Assembly (NCBI GenBank): GCA_016705325.1
Contig: JADIYJ010000029.1
Location: 160,300-224,299, forward strand
Direction: 5' to 3'
Source: Pseudomonadota bacterium
GTDB lineage: Bacteria > Pseudomonadota > Gammaproteobacteria > Steroidobacterales > Steroidobacteraceae
Length of the DNA stretch: 64,000 nt
The notes below the pieces were generated by a model. It worked only from the letters and a program-made list of their open reading frames with translations. It was not told where the DNA came from and made no database searches. This document shows, one piece after another, positions 54,267 to 63,633 of this stretch. Position 1 is the first letter of the stretch. Every line of letters starts with the position of its first letter. A program made the translations under genes and the position numbers.

Positions 54267-54988
54267 CCGATCTGGCCGGGATGCCCCGGGCTCGGCTCCG
54301 CGTGCTCTACGCTGCTGTCGCATCCGCATTGCTCGCGGCGCTGGCGGGCTGGGTCGGCTTCGGGCTCGGCCAGCGCTCCCCGGGGCACGGGGCGGCGGGA
54401 GAGGCGGAAAAGCGTGTAGTCGTCGAAGACCAGGACCAACGACTCGAGCTCGAAAACAAGCAGCTGCATGCGAGGGTAGCCGAGCTTGAAATGGCGCGGC
54501 GCCTCGACCGCGACGCGTATGGGCAGGTCGAGACCACGCTCGGTGACCTGCAATCGCAGCTGGCGCGACAAAGCGACGACCTGGCCTTCTATCGCAGCAT
54601 CGTCTCGCCGGCTGACGGCATCCAGGGCCTGCGCATCCAGCGCTTCGAGGTTCTGCCGGGTGCCGCGCCGCGCGAGGTGCAGATCAAGCTCACGCTCGTC
54701 CAGGCGATGCGGCACGAAAGCATCGTTGCGGGCCTCGCTCAGATCACTCTGCTCGGGGTCAAGGACGACTTGCCGGCCCGCTTTTCCGTCGGCGACCTGC
54801 TCGGCAAGCCGCGGGCAGAGCTTCCGTTTTCGTTTCGATATTTCCAGACGATCGAGCAGACTGTCGTCCTGCCGGAGGGTTTCGAACCGTTCGAGACCGA
54901 AGTCCGGGTGCGTTCGAGCAAGCTCCGCGCGCCGGTGCAGCAGAAATTTGCCTGGAAAGTCGCGGGCCAGCCGGTCGCCGCGCTATGA
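54263..54988 (+). CDS. coiled-coil membrane protein (DUF6776-like), unknown function
   Basis: A 241-residue protein starting at GTG 54263, overlapping rppH. One TM helix lies near the N-terminus (LRVLYAAVASALLAALAGWV, about 12-31), followed by a coiled coil (about 48-115; DQRLELENKQLHARVAELEM, LGDLQSQLARQSDDLAFYRS) and a beta-rich C-terminal domain (IQRFEVLPGAAPREVQIKLT, RYFQTIEQTVVLPEGFEP). This layout is common downstream of rppH or upstream of erpA in related genomes. The function is not known; I suggest a periplasmic scaffold. Confidence 0.78.
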   Translation: MTDLAGMPRARLRVLYAAVASALLAALAGWVGFGLGQRSPGHGAAGEAEKRVVVEDQDQRLELENKQLHARVAELEMARRLDRDAYGQVETTLGDLQSQLARQSDDLAFYRSIVSPADGIQGLRIQRFEVLPGAAPREVQIKLTLVQAMRHESIVAGLAQITLLGVKDDLPARFSVGDLLGKPRAELPFSFRYFQTIEQTVVLPEGFEPFETEVRVRSSKLRAPVQQKFAWKVAGQPVAAL

Positions 54989-55055
54989 GGCGGGGGATTG
55001 GTAAGCTAAAATTCGCCCCCAGATCCGACCGCCCGCGACGACGCACGGAGCATCC

Positions 55056-55421
55056 ATGACAGAAGCGACTGCGCTGAACGAGACGGCCGACGCCACCCTG
55101 CTGGTCTTTACGGACTCGGCGGCCGCCAAGGTGAGCGAGCTGATCCGCGAGGAGGGTAACCCCAACCTCAAGCTGCGGGTCTTCGTCTCCGGTGGCGGTT
55201 GCTCCGGCTTCCAGTACGGATTCACGTTCGACGAGAACGAGGAAGACGGCGATACCTGCGTCGAGAACCAGGGCGTGCGCCTGCTCGTCGACCCCATGAG
55301 TTTCCAGTACCTGACGGGCGCCGAAATCGACTATCGCGAAGACCTCGAAGGCGCGCAGTTCGTGATCCGCAATCCGAACGCTCAGACCACCTGCGGGTGC
55401 GGTTCGTCGTTCTCCACCTGA
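55056..55421 (+). CDS. erpA: iron-sulfur cluster insertion protein ErpA
   Basis: A 121-residue A-type carrier that delivers [Fe-S] clusters to apo-enzymes such as IspG. The three ligand cysteines are C49 (FVSGGGCSGFQYGF), C113 and C115 (TTCGCGSSFS). The length and the LRVFVSGGGCSGF core match ErpA more than IscA. An AT-rich TAAAAT at about 55005 may be its -10. The stop is 18 nt before ppx. Confidence 0.95.
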   Translation: MTEATALNETADATLLVFTDSAAAKVSELIREEGNPNLKLRVFVSGGGCSGFQYGFTFDENEEDGDTCVENQGVRLLVDPMSFQYLTGAEIDYREDLEGAQFVIRNPNAQTTCGCGSSFST

Positions 55422-55438
55422 TGAGTTGAACCGCCGTC

Positions 55439-56921
55439 GTGCCGCACCGGGTGCCGGACGTCCTCGCGGCGGTGGATCTCGGCTCGAACAGCTTTCACAT
55501 GATCGTCGCCCGTTACAATCACGGGCAGCTCATCGTGCTCGACCGCCTGCGGGAGATGGTTCGTCTCGCCGCGGGCCTCGACGAACACGGCCGGCTCAGC
55601 CGGGAATCGACCCAGCGCGCGCTGCAATGCCTCGAACGCTTCGGCCAGCGCCTGCGCGACATGCGTGCGGAGAGCGTGCGCGTGGTCGGCACCAACACCC
55701 TGCGCAAGGCCAAGCGGCGCGGGGTCTTTCCTCGAGCGTGCCCGCGACGCGCTCGGTCATCCCATCGAAATCATCTCGGGCGTCGAAGAAGCGCGCCTGA
55801 TCCATCTCGGCGTCGCGCACACGACGCCGAACGAAGGCGGCCATCGCCTCGTCGTCGACATCGGCGGCGGCAGCACCGAACTCATCATCGGCGAGGGCCT
55901 CTCGGCCAAGCGACTCGAAAGCCTGTACATGGGTTGCGTCAGCCTCAGCGCCCGCTTTTTTCCCGACGGCGAGATCACTGAAAAACGCATGAAGCGTGCG
56001 CGCACAGCCGCGCACCTGGAACTCGAGCCGGTCATCAATCGCTTCAGGCGTTCCGAGTGGGACATCGCGTATGGCGCCTCGGGCACCTTGCGCGCCGTGG
56101 CCGACACGCTGCAGGCGCGCGAGCCGGCGACCGCGCATGTCGACCGGGCGGGCCTCGAGTGGCTGCTGCAGGAAACGCTGCGCGCCGGCCAGACCTCGCG
56201 ACTCAAGTTGCCGGGACTGCCGCCCGAACGGCAGGAGGTGCTGCCGGGCGGTCTCGCCATCCTGCTCGAGGTGTTCGATCGGCTCGGCATCGAAACGATG
56301 CGGGTTGCCGACGGCGCGTTGCGTGAGGGACTGCTGTATGACCTGCTCGGGCGCCTCACCGACGAGGATGCGCGCGTGCGCAGCGTGCGAGCGATGGAAG
56401 GGCGCTTCCACGTCGATACCGCGCAGGCAGATCGCATCGAGGCGACTGCGCTCGCCTTCCTGCGACAGGTGCGTGACGACTGGGGCCTGGACGATCCACT
56501 CGCCGAACCGGTGCTCGGCTGGGCGGCGCGCCTGCACGAAGTCGGGCTCGACATCGCGCATTCGCAGTACCAGCGGCACGGCGCCTACCTGCTGCAGCAT
56601 GCGGACCTGCCCGGCTTTCCGAGCCACGAGCAGCAACTGCTCGCGGCCATCGTCGGTGGCCACCGGCGCAAACTGTTGCTGACTGCGCTCGACGACTTGA
56701 TGCCGCCCTGGCACCTGAAGGCGCTGTACCTGATCGTGCTGTTGCGGCTGGCAGTGCTGCTGCACCGCGGGCGCGGGCCGCGTTCACTGCCCGACATCCG
56801 GTTGGCGGCGAAGGGAAAAAGCGTGGAGCTGACGTTTCCGCGCGGCTGGCTCGACGAGCATCCGCTCAGCGCCATCGATCTCGAGCAGGAAGCGGCCTGG
56901 AAGCCGCGGGGTTCAGGCTGA
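55439..56921 (+). pseudogene. ppx: exopolyphosphatase/GppA family phosphatase, one frameshift
   Basis: An ASKHA-fold enzyme degrading polyphosphate or pppGpp. The N-terminal 95 residues read VLAAVDLGSNSFHMIVARYN, LREMVRLAAGLDEHGRLS and RVVGTNTLRKAKRR. At about 55725 a run of four G has one G too many; the rest follows in another frame: SFLERARDALGHPIEIISGV, EEARLIHLGVAH, VVDIGGGSTELIIG, YMGCVSLSARFF, YGASGTLRAVADTL and a C-terminal HD-like part (HEVGLDIAHSQYQRHGAYLL). Corrected length is about 494 residues, as expected. A homopolymer miscall is the simplest explanation. A long 5'-truncated form from 55665 is the alternative. Confidence 0.9.
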
Positions 56922-56935
56922 AAGTCAGTTGAAGA

Positions 56936-56973
56936 AGTGATCAGTGAATAGTGAATAGTGAATAGTGAGCAGT
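56936..56973. repeat. heptamer tandem repeat AGTGAAT
   Basis: Five 7-nt units plus a partial one: AGTGATC, three times AGTGAAT, AGTGAGC, AGT. They begin 14 nt after the ppx stop. A similar set in opposite orientation (AATCACT units) lies at 60431-60458, on the other side of the damaged mobile region. Confidence 0.85.
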
Positions 56974-57209
56974 CGGAGCTGACGGAACGGTGATTCCGTC
57001 GCTTCGATTTGACGCTGCCGACAAGTTGCCCGGGTTCTGTCAGGCCAGTCGGGCAGGAAGCAGACGTTCGCGATTGCGTAAAATCGGCCAAGCAGCAGGC
57101 GTTCGCGACTGACGGCAATCCGGCAATCTGCTTTCTATGTCCCGGACGATGTGAGAACTGCCGGCCACACACACTTGTGACTGCATCACATTTGCATTAC
57201 AGTGCGCGT
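56974..57209. other. upstream region of the toxin-antitoxin pair with an imperfect direct repeat
   Basis: No gene is seen. Two 18-nt direct repeats (AGCAGACGTTCGCGATTG at 57059-57076 and AGCAGGCGTTCGCGACTG at 57094-57111, 16 of 18 identical, 35 bp start to start) could be an operator. An AT-rich stretch with CATTACAGT just before the antitoxin ATG at 57210 may hold the -10 element. Confidence 0.45.
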
Positions 57210-57501
57210 ATGAAGACCTCCACCCCCCCCGCCGTGCGTGTCGAGCCCGCGCTGCGTAGCGATGCCGAGGCTGTCCTCGACGAAGGCGAGTCGCTCTCCG
57301 ATTTCGTGGCGCGTGCGTTCGCGACGGCGTCACTTGGCGGCGCAGCCAAGACGCCTTTCTCGTGCGAGCGCGAGACGCCGTCGAGCGATCCGAGCGTGAA
57401 AACAACGGGATCTCGCCGCAGGATTGCTGCGGCGGATGGATGCCCGGCTGGATGCGGCCCGTCAGCGGCTGGCGGCAGGCAAGTCGCGCTCTGGGCGGTG
57501 A
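57210..57501 (+). pseudogene. ParD/RelB-like antitoxin, frameshifted
   Basis: Starts MKTSTPPAVRVEPALRSDAE, AVLDEGESLSDFVARAF, a ribbon-helix-helix-type antitoxin N-terminus. The frame then changes near 57350 to DAFLVRARDAVERSERENNG ISPQD and again near 57415 to LLRRMDARLDAARQRLAAGK, SRSGR, ending TGA at 57499-57501. The stop overlaps the toxin GTG as GTGA. Corrected length is about 97 residues. It should bind and neutralise the adjacent ParE-like toxin and repress the operon. Confidence 0.7.
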
Positions 57502-57823
57502 CCAGCTACCGCGTTCTCCTGACCGAGGAGGCCGCCGACGACTTGCTGCGGATTGAGGATTTCATCATCGAACGGGAACTCGCCAGCGCGACACCTGACC
57601 TCGATGTAGTGCGGGCGCCTCAGAGACGCGGTCGACCGCGCACTTCGATTACTGGAGTTCTCACCGTACTCCATGCCGCAAGGCCGCTCGCGCCCTGAAC
57701 GACAAGCAGCGTGAACTCATCGTTCCCTTCGGAAGCGCCGGGCTCGTTGCCGCATTTGAAGTGCGTGGCGACATTGTCCGAGTCGGCGCCATTCGCCATC
57801 AGCTCGAGCAGGATTTCCACTGA
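57498..57823 (+). pseudogene. ParE/RelE-like toxin, frameshifted
   Basis: From GTG 57498 it reads VTSYRVLLTEEAADDLLRIE, DFIIERELASATPDLDVVRA, the ParE start. Further frames give DAVDRALRLLEFSPYS, then RKAARALNDKQRELIVPFGS, AGLVAAFEVRGDIVRVGAIR and HQLEQDFH with a stop at 57821-57823. At least two indels (near 57610 and 57680) interrupt it. Corrected length is about 108 residues, right for ParE, which poisons DNA gyrase. The overlap with the antitoxin is the usual gene order. Confidence 0.72.
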
Positions 57824-58052
57824 TCCTGATCGGCCGCGCTTCTCACCTCTCGTCTGCCTCGGTGAAGCCAAGGCGCTCGTAGAGATTGTCGCGGGCCACA
57901 CCGCTACGATTGCGCTGCGCGCAGGCGGCGGCCTCCTGCAGTGGGCCGGTGGCGCCGGGCCGCGCAGTTTGCGTGTGCTGAAGGGGCCGGCGTTGCAGCA
58001 ACTGCGGGTCAGAATGCAAAGTAGGCGTCGATGATCGCGATGAATTCGCGCC
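57824..58052. other. spacer after the toxin gene, no certain gene
   Basis: Plus-strand text such as LGEAKALVEIVAGHTATIAL and RAGGGLLQWAGGAG runs here in one frame but I cannot assign it to a family. It may be part of a gene broken by further indels. Confidence 0.3.
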
Positions 58053-58554
58053 ATGAGTCCTGGCCGCATCCTAACCCGGACCCAACGCCGAGGCCCACCA
58101 GCGTCGACACGCGCCAAAGCGAAGCTGCTGCGCGAGGGCATGGCCCGGCTTCAGGCCGCGCTCGACGACAAGTTCATCATCGACGAAACCCCGCTCCGAG
58201 GCGAGCGGCGCGATGCAACTCGCTGCAGATGCCATGCACGCGGCGCTGCAGCAGCTCGACGCCGCAGACCGCATTGGTCGCTCCGGCGCCCGCGGCACCG
58301 CCGGCGCCCCGGACGCGCCAGCAGGGCAGTTCTGGCCTACATCAGCGAGTACGTTGCAGCCAATCGGGCTGGCGTGGCGCCAAACCATGCCGACCTGCAG
58401 AGCTTCTTCAACCTCACGCCTCCATCCGTGAACTCGATGCTCGTGCGGCTGGAACGGTGCGGCTTCATTCGCCGTGTGCCGGCGGGCCCGGGCGATCGAA
58501 GTCCTGGTCCCCTGCGGCGCACCTGCCGCCACCGAGCGGCCCTTCAAGTTCTGA
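58053..58554 (+). pseudogene. LexA/MarR-like winged-helix protein, frameshifted
   Basis: Starts MSPGRILTRTQRRGPPASTR, then AKAKLLREGMARLQAALDDK. After one or more frame changes (near 58200 and 58320) a winged helix reads AYISEYVAANRAGVAPNHAD, LQSFFNLTPPSVNSMLVRLE, RCGFIRRVPG, close to the N-terminal domain of LexA-type repressors, and ends RARAIEVLVP in another frame. I cannot tell whether a catalytic domain follows. It is next to the toxin-antitoxin pair. Confidence 0.5.
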
Positions 58555-58659
58555 CTCGGGTTCGGCCCGGCGCTCCGCGCGCTATCGTGGCTGCGATGTC
58601 ATCTGCCCGAGGCGCGAAGGTTGCCATCCATACTGCGTGTGACAGGATTGGGTGCGTCG

Positions 58660-59914
58660 CCGCGCCATTTATGGGTGAGCGGCGGCTCGGGTAGCCTGCC
58701 AAGTACATGATAGAGCGCGACTTCGGTCGCTCGGAAGGTCCGGAAGCCATAGGCTTTTCTCATGGTGACTTTGGCTTTGTTGTTGAGCCCCTCGATGACG
58801 CCGCTGGAGAACTGCTTTCGGGCACGGAAGTAGTTGAGCAGGAGCTCGCGGTGGCCGCGCATGGTGCGGGCAAATTTCTTCATCGGCTCGATGCGTGAGC
58901 GCATGACCTGGTGCACCACTGGTCGAGGAACTCCCGGCCCAGGTGCGGTGAGTGTACTCCCAGAACTGCTGGAAGTCCTCCCTGAGCAGGTAGGCACGGA
59001 CGCGCTCTTGAGGTTGTAACGCAGCAGGTCGCGCACGGCGCAGTCGCTGGGTGTCGGTGAGATTCTCGCGGCGGAGCAGGCGAGCACCAACGGGTTCCTT
59101 CCAGGAGCGGGGGCGTAGCCATCGTGGGCCTGCGCTGGCCTCGCGGCGCGCACCTCGTCGATGGGCCTTGTTCATCTTGGCCGACGTGGGAAGCGGTCGG
59201 AGGATGTCTGAGGGCGTTGGTGGGGTGCTGGGCGATCAGGTCGAGGTAGGGCTTCCCATGTCGGAGCAGACGAACTCGATCTTCCTGGCCGGCTCGCTGC
59301 CGATCGCGTGAAGAACTTCATAGAAGCTCTCGAGGGTGCGATCCTTGCCGACCCAGAGCAGGAGGATGTTGCCGGCCTCGATCTGGTGAACCAACGTCAG
59401 GGTCTTGATGGCCGCGGCCATTGCTGGATCAAATCCGACGCCGATCGCGCGGACCGAATCGAGGGAGCGCCGCACCAGGCCCCCATTCGACGACCCTCCA
59501 CGGCCCTGATAGACCTTCTCCCGGCTGGTGCGGAAGGACCAGGCGGTCTCCTGCCAGGATAGCCGCCGCGCCACTGCGCCAGGAACTGCATGAAGCCTTG
59601 GTGAGCGTGTGCTACCGCCGATCCCCCACGGCACCTGCTCGACCTTGACCCCGCAACCGTGGCGGCGGTCGACGCCGCATGGCGTAAGTAGGACGACCGC
59701 GAAACAGAACCCCGGGATGAACTCGAAGCGGCGCACCGGCAACTGGTCGTAGCCGCTGCCACACCGGCCGCAGCCCGAAGCAGCACGGACGCGATCCGCG
59801 GCGCGGACGCACTTCGATCTCGATAGTCTGGCTGGCTTGGCGCAGGTGCGCCGCTTCGTGAACGAAGCCGGGGAAGTGATGGCGGGCATTCAACAAGGCG
59901 GGAGTCAGCAGCAT
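58660..59914 (-). pseudogene. ISL3-family transposase, heavily frameshifted
   Basis: A DDE transposase on the minus strand, starting about 59914 (MLLTPALLNARHHFPGFVHE). Pieces in successive frames match ISL3 proteins: YDQLPVRRFEFIPGF, a zinc-finger region, FMQFLAQW, RRLSWQETAWSFRTSREKVY, LDSVRAIGVGFDP, LLWVGKDRTLESFYEVLHAI, EFVCSDMGSP, REENLTDTQRLR, LLREDFQQFWEYTH and the intact C-terminus EPMKKFARTMRGHRELLLNY, FRARKQFSSGVIEGLNNKAK, VTMRKAYGFRTFRATEVALY. At least eight indels are needed. The amino-acid text is otherwise barely diverged, which argues for sequence error more than old decay. Confidence 0.85.
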
Positions 59915-60390
59915 GGGCGGGAGTACGTCCTCAGGCCAGGCGGAACCGTCGAACGACACCTATGCAGGTGCCGTATGCGACGCTGCAAGCCTACTGCCCA
60001 GACCTGCCCGAGTGGCCCGCAGCGCTGGCGCATCGAGGAGCGACCTCATCCCCGGACAAGCCCTGCTCGAGCTGTTTGCGCCCTTCCTCGAGCACCTTCG
60101 CGTGCACAGCGGGCTGGCTCGTGAACGCTGCGTCGTCACCGCGACAATCTCTGGATGCTCGGCGGCGACCTTTCGCCGCCTCCACGAAACGCCGGCGCTG
60201 CGCAAACGCCCGCTCCGTGACGCTCCTCGAACTGCTCGACGACGATGAAGGTGCGCCCACTCATCTACCCGCCATTGACCGAGGAGGATCAGCGCAGCGT
60301 CGACAGCACCGGACGCAAGCTCAATGCCTTCCTGCGGTCCGCGACAATCAAAAAGGGTTGAGAATCACCCACAGATTCCGCCGACCAGCC
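59915..60390. other. unassigned region between the ISL3 element and the M23 terminator
   Basis: About 475 nt. A plus-strand stretch from ATG 60245 to TGA 60361 encodes MKVRPLIYPPLTEEDQRSVD, STGRKLNAFLRSATIKKG (38 residues), with convincing amino-acid composition; it may be a small antitoxin-like protein or the tail of a broken gene. I do not recognise it. The rest shows no supportable feature. Confidence 0.35.
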
Positions 60391-60421
60391 AAAAAGAAGG
60401 GCCTGCATTGCAGGCCCTTCC
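60391..60421 (-). terminator. Rho-independent terminator of the M23 peptidase gene
   Basis: On the minus strand GAAGGGCCTGCA / TGCAGGCCCTTC forms a near-perfect stem of 12 bp with almost no loop, followed by TTTTTGG. It lies about 75 nt after the M23 stop. Confidence 0.8.
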
Positions 60422-60430
60422 GTTCTGAGT

Positions 60431-60458
60431 AATCACTAATCACTGGTCACTAGTCACT
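60431..60458. repeat. heptamer repeat, inverted copy (AATCACT)
   Basis: Four 7-nt units: AATCACT, AATCACT, GGTCACT, AGTCACT. Reverse-complemented they match the AGTGAAT-type units at 56936-56973. Together the two sets flank the damaged 57.0-60.4 kb block in opposite orientation. Confidence 0.75.
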
Positions 60459-60494
60459 TCCTCACCGGCTCGCGACGCGGTGACTGACGGCCCC

Positions 60495-61784
60495 CTACCG
60501 CTGGTGAGCTGCAGTTTTCGCGAACTCGGATTCGCTCCGGCTGCGGAATTCCGCCAGGTAACCCGACGGAATTTCCGTGCGCGGCAGCGGGATCGTGGCG
60601 GGTTCTTGTGCGCCCTTGACCCGGTATTCGTAGTGCAGGTGCGGACCCGTGGCCCGCGCCGGTCATGCCGACGTAACCGATGATGTCGCCCTGCTTCACG
60701 GCGCGGACGCGCCGCCGACGCCGAAGCGCGACATGTGGCCGTAGACCGTGCTGATGCCCTTGCCGTGATCGATCGTCACGACGTTTGCCGCAACCGCCCT
60801 TACGGCCGGCAAACTGGACGCGCCATCGCCGGCCGCCAGATGGGCGTGCCCGTCGACGCCGCGTAATCGACGCCCCCTTGTGGGCGCGGACGACGCCGCT
60901 GATCGGGTGCTTGCGGCGCGGTTGAACACCGAGCTTACGCGCGTGAAGTCGAGCGGCGCGCGCAGGAACGGCCTTGCGCATGCCTTTGCCCTCGGGCGTG
61001 AAGTAACCCTGCACTTCCCGTCCTGTGACTGGAACCACACGGCCCGATGTGTATTGCCCTGGTTGACGAACTCGGCGGCGAGCACGCGCCCGTCGTTCAC
61101 GTATTCGCCGTCCTGGAACTTCTGCTCGTACAGCACGCTGAATTCGTCGCCTTCGCGCAGATCGAGTGCGAAGTCGATGTCCCAGCCGAAGATCTGGTTG
61201 GCGACCGTCATGATCGTCTCGGCCGACATGCCGGCGTCCTGGCCAGCCGCGAAGAGCGAGGAGGTGATCTGCGCGCTGCTGACTGACGATCTCGGTCTCC
61301 GAGCGGGTTCTCGACGTAATTCACGGCAAAGCCAGCGTCCGAGCGCGCGACCGACAGCGTCAGCGTGTTGCTGATCTGGCGGTTCGGCGACTGCAGCGCG
61401 CCGTCGACGTGGGTGAACGTGATGATGTCGCCCGGCCGCGATATCAGCGCACGGCGGACTTCAGGACGCTGGCGCAGCTCGACGAACCGCCGCCATGTCG
61501 ATGCCAACGGAACGGAAAGATCTGGTCAGGCGTGTCATTGCGCGCTGGACCGTGTCCTCGACGTTGGCGGAAAGTCTTCGTCGGTGGCCCGTCACGGTCG
61601 CCGGGCTCGGCCGACGACAGGGCAGCGCCTCAGGTCGACCGACGTCCAGGGCTTCCTGGCGTGGCCAGGACGCGATCTGAGGGATGCCGGCCACGGCGGC
61701 GACCAACAGCAGGCTGGTTAGGCCAGCCAGCGGCGGCGCGATGGACCCGACGATCCGGCCCGACGCTTGCGTGCGCGCCGGCAT
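60495..61784 (-). pseudogene. M23 family metallopeptidase (MepM-like), heavily frameshifted
   Basis: A periplasmic peptidoglycan endopeptidase. An N-terminal membrane anchor (SIAPPLAGLTSLLLVAAVAG) starts at ATG 61784. OapA-like text follows (VRRALISRPGDIITFTHVDG, ALQSPNRQISNTLTLSVARS), then MSAETIMTVANQIFGWDIDF, ALDLREGDEFSVLYEQKFQD, GEYVNDGRVLAAEFVNQG, SGYFTPEGKGMRKA-type text, LDFTRVSSVFN, VVRAHKG, VVTIDHGKGISTVYGHMSRF and GAGHG/HLHY-like remnants, ending SEFAKTAAHQR at 60495. The pieces lie in three frames with about ten indels. Normally it lies next to tyrS, as in Pseudomonas, and here it is divergent from tyrS. Essential content looks intact apart from the indels. Confidence 0.85.
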
Positions 61785-62031
61785 TGGAAAATCAGACGGT
61801 TGCAATGGTCATCCCCAGTGAGCACTGGCGGGTAAAGTAGTTGCGCGGACGCCACGGGTCAACTCTTGCGCAGCCATTTTTCTCAATTTGTTCAGAGTCT
61901 CCCAGAAAGATGTACGGACTGTGACGGTCCTCACCTTGTCCGTGGCGTTTGCCTGCGCCAGCGCTCTATCCACTACGATCCGCGCCTTGCACTGCGATAC
62001 CGCCTGGAGCATTGCCGATCGATGCTGCCTG

Positions 62032-63212
62032 CCGACCAACAACTGGCTGAACTGCGCCGCGGCACCGCCGAGAGTGCTGCTGGAAACCGACCTGCTGCAG
62101 CTGGCTCGCGGCAAGCCACTGCGGGTGAAGGCGGGATTCGACCCGACGGCACCGGACCTGCCACCTGGGCCACGGTGCTGATCAACCGCATGGCCATGTT
62201 CCAGCGCCTCGGCCCGACGTCATCTTCCTGATCGGTGATTTCACCGGGGCTCATCAGCGGCCCGACCGGGCGCAACGCCACCCGACCGCCCCTGACGCCC
62301 GCCGAGATCAAGGCGAGCGCGGAGACATGCCAGGCCCAGATTTTCAAGATCCTGGACCCGGCGCTGACTCGAGTCGAGTTCAACTCGACCTGGATGAACG
62401 CCATGGGTTCGGCGGGGATGATCAGCTTGCGGCAAAGCACACCGTGACCCGCATGCTCGGGCGCGACGACTTCTCGAAACGCTACAAGTCTGGCCAGGCA
62501 ATCGCCATTCGCGAGTTCCTGTACCCGCTGGTGCAGGGCTACGACTCGGTGGCCCCTGCAGGCCGACGTCGAACTCCGCGGTACCGACCAGAAATTCAAC
62601 CTGCTCGTCGGCCGACGGCTGCGGGCGTACGGCCGGGAGCCGCAGGTGGTGCTGACCATGCCGCTGCTGGAGGGCTCGATGGCGTCAACAAGATGTCAAA
62701 ATCACTCGGCAACTTCATCGGCATTGCCGAGCCCGCCGAGCAGATGTTCGGCAAGCTGATATCGGTGTCCGACGAGCTGATGTGGCGCTGGTTCGACCTG
62801 CTGTCGTTCCGCACCAATGCTGAGATCGGGCGGCTCAGAGGCGTGCGCAGGTGGCGCCAACCCGCGGGACTGCAAGTTCGAGCTGGGCGTGGAAATCGTC
62901 GATCGGTTCCACGGATCAGGCGCCGGCAACCGGGCCCGCGACGAATTCATCGCACGCTTCCAGCAGGGTGCGCTGCCCGAGGACGTAACCGAGGTTACGC
63001 TGCAGGTCGGCGCCGAGGGCATGGGTCTCGCGCACGTGCTGAAGGCGCGCAGCTGGTGCCGAGCACAAGTGAAGCCATGCGGCAAGTCCAAACGGGGGTG
63101 CCGTGCGCGTGGACGGCGAGCGCGTGGAAGACGCGGCGCGCAGGTTACTGCAGGAAATACGCATGTTTTCCAGGTCGGCAGGCGTCGCCTCGCGCGTCAC
63201 GCTCCGAATAAG
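62032..63212 (+). pseudogene. tyrS: tyrosyl-tRNA synthetase, heavily frameshifted
   Basis: An essential class I aminoacyl-tRNA synthetase. Starting about ATG 62032 (MLPADQQLAELRRGTAE) the text moves among three frames: VLLETDLLQLARGKPLRVKA, GFDPTAPDL (HIGH region damaged to an LPPGPR-like string), GPTGRNATRPPLTPAEIKAS, ILDPALTRVEFNSTWMNAMG, AAKHTVTRMLGRDDFSKRYK, IREFLYPLVQGYDSV, GTDQKFNLLVG, VVLTMPLLEG, GVNKMSKSLGNFIGIAEPAE (KMSKS), and a C-terminal S4 region MRQVQTG, VRVDGERVEDAARRLLQ. About ten indels are needed. A functional copy must exist in the cell, so either this reading is faulty or another tyrS is elsewhere. Confidence 0.88.
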
Positions 63213-63232
63213 GTGCCGGTGTTACGGCTTCC

Positions 63233-63272
63233 GGTTGCTGTTACGGTCGCAGTCCCGACCGTAACGGCAACC
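63233..63272. terminator. imperfect 17-bp inverted repeat after tyrS
   Basis: The arms 63233-63249 (GGTTGCTGTTACGGTCG) and 63256-63272 pair with one mismatch around a 6-nt loop (CAGTCC). It lies about 20 nt after the probable tyrS end and is followed by CAGCTCTCTTCTC, so it may terminate tyrS transcription before the rRNA promoters. Confidence 0.6.
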
Positions 63273-63318
63273 AGCTCTCTTCTCAGCCCCTTTCCAGAAA
63301 AATATTTTCCGCGAAGTG

Positions 63319-63346
63319 TTGACGACCCTTCGATCAGAGCTATACT
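63319..63346 (+). promoter_or_regulatory. rrnP1: rRNA promoter P1
   Basis: TTGACG at 63319-63324 and TATACT at 63341-63346 are spaced by 16 nt. TCGCGCCCC follows, a GC-rich discriminator typical of stringently controlled rRNA promoters. An AT-rich run (AGAAAAATATTTTCC) just upstream at about 63295-63310 resembles an UP element. Confidence 0.8.
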
Positions 63347-63424
63347 TCGCGCCCCTCCGCAGTCACCCGCCTCAGGGCATCGGTGGCCAGCTGAAAAACC
63401 CCGACGAAAAACATTTCGAAGGTG

Positions 63425-63452
63425 TTGACAGCAACGGAAACAACCGCATAAT
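63425..63452 (+). promoter_or_regulatory. rrnP2: rRNA promoter P2
   Basis: A consensus -35 TTGACA at 63425-63430 and a -10 CATAAT at 63447-63452, spaced by 16 nt, about 105 nt downstream of P1. This tandem layout is usual for gammaproteobacterial rrn operons. Confidence 0.78.
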
Positions 63453-63486
63453 GAAAGGCGGCTCACCTCCAGCTGGTTCCGAGGTC

Positions 63487-63498
63487 GCTCTTTTAAAA
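63487..63498 (+). promoter_or_regulatory. boxA-like antitermination site of the rRNA leader
   Basis: GCTCTTTTAAAA at 63487-63498 resembles boxA (TGCTCTTTAACA), which loads the NusB-S10 complex for rRNA antitermination. It lies downstream of both promoters and about 135 nt before the 16S start. One extra T relative to consensus may be a sequence error or natural variation. Confidence 0.65.
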
Positions 63499-63633
63499 AT
63501 CGAATCAGGTAATTTGTGTAGGGGACTCGCGTCGATCGTTTGTGAGTGCAAACATCGGAACGGCCCAATTGATAGCCAGTTAATTACTGAAAGTTAGTTA
63601 GGACTTTCTCCGAACAAAAGTCACAAAGACTTC

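Noticed and set aside
56936..56973. Plasmid-type iteron origin
   Set aside because: Seven-nt units are too short, no Rep gene or AT-rich region is close, and the surroundings are chromosomal core genes.
63213..63633. Small genes in the rRNA leader
   Set aside because: The region holds tandem promoters, boxA and the 16S processing leader; short frames there are incidental.
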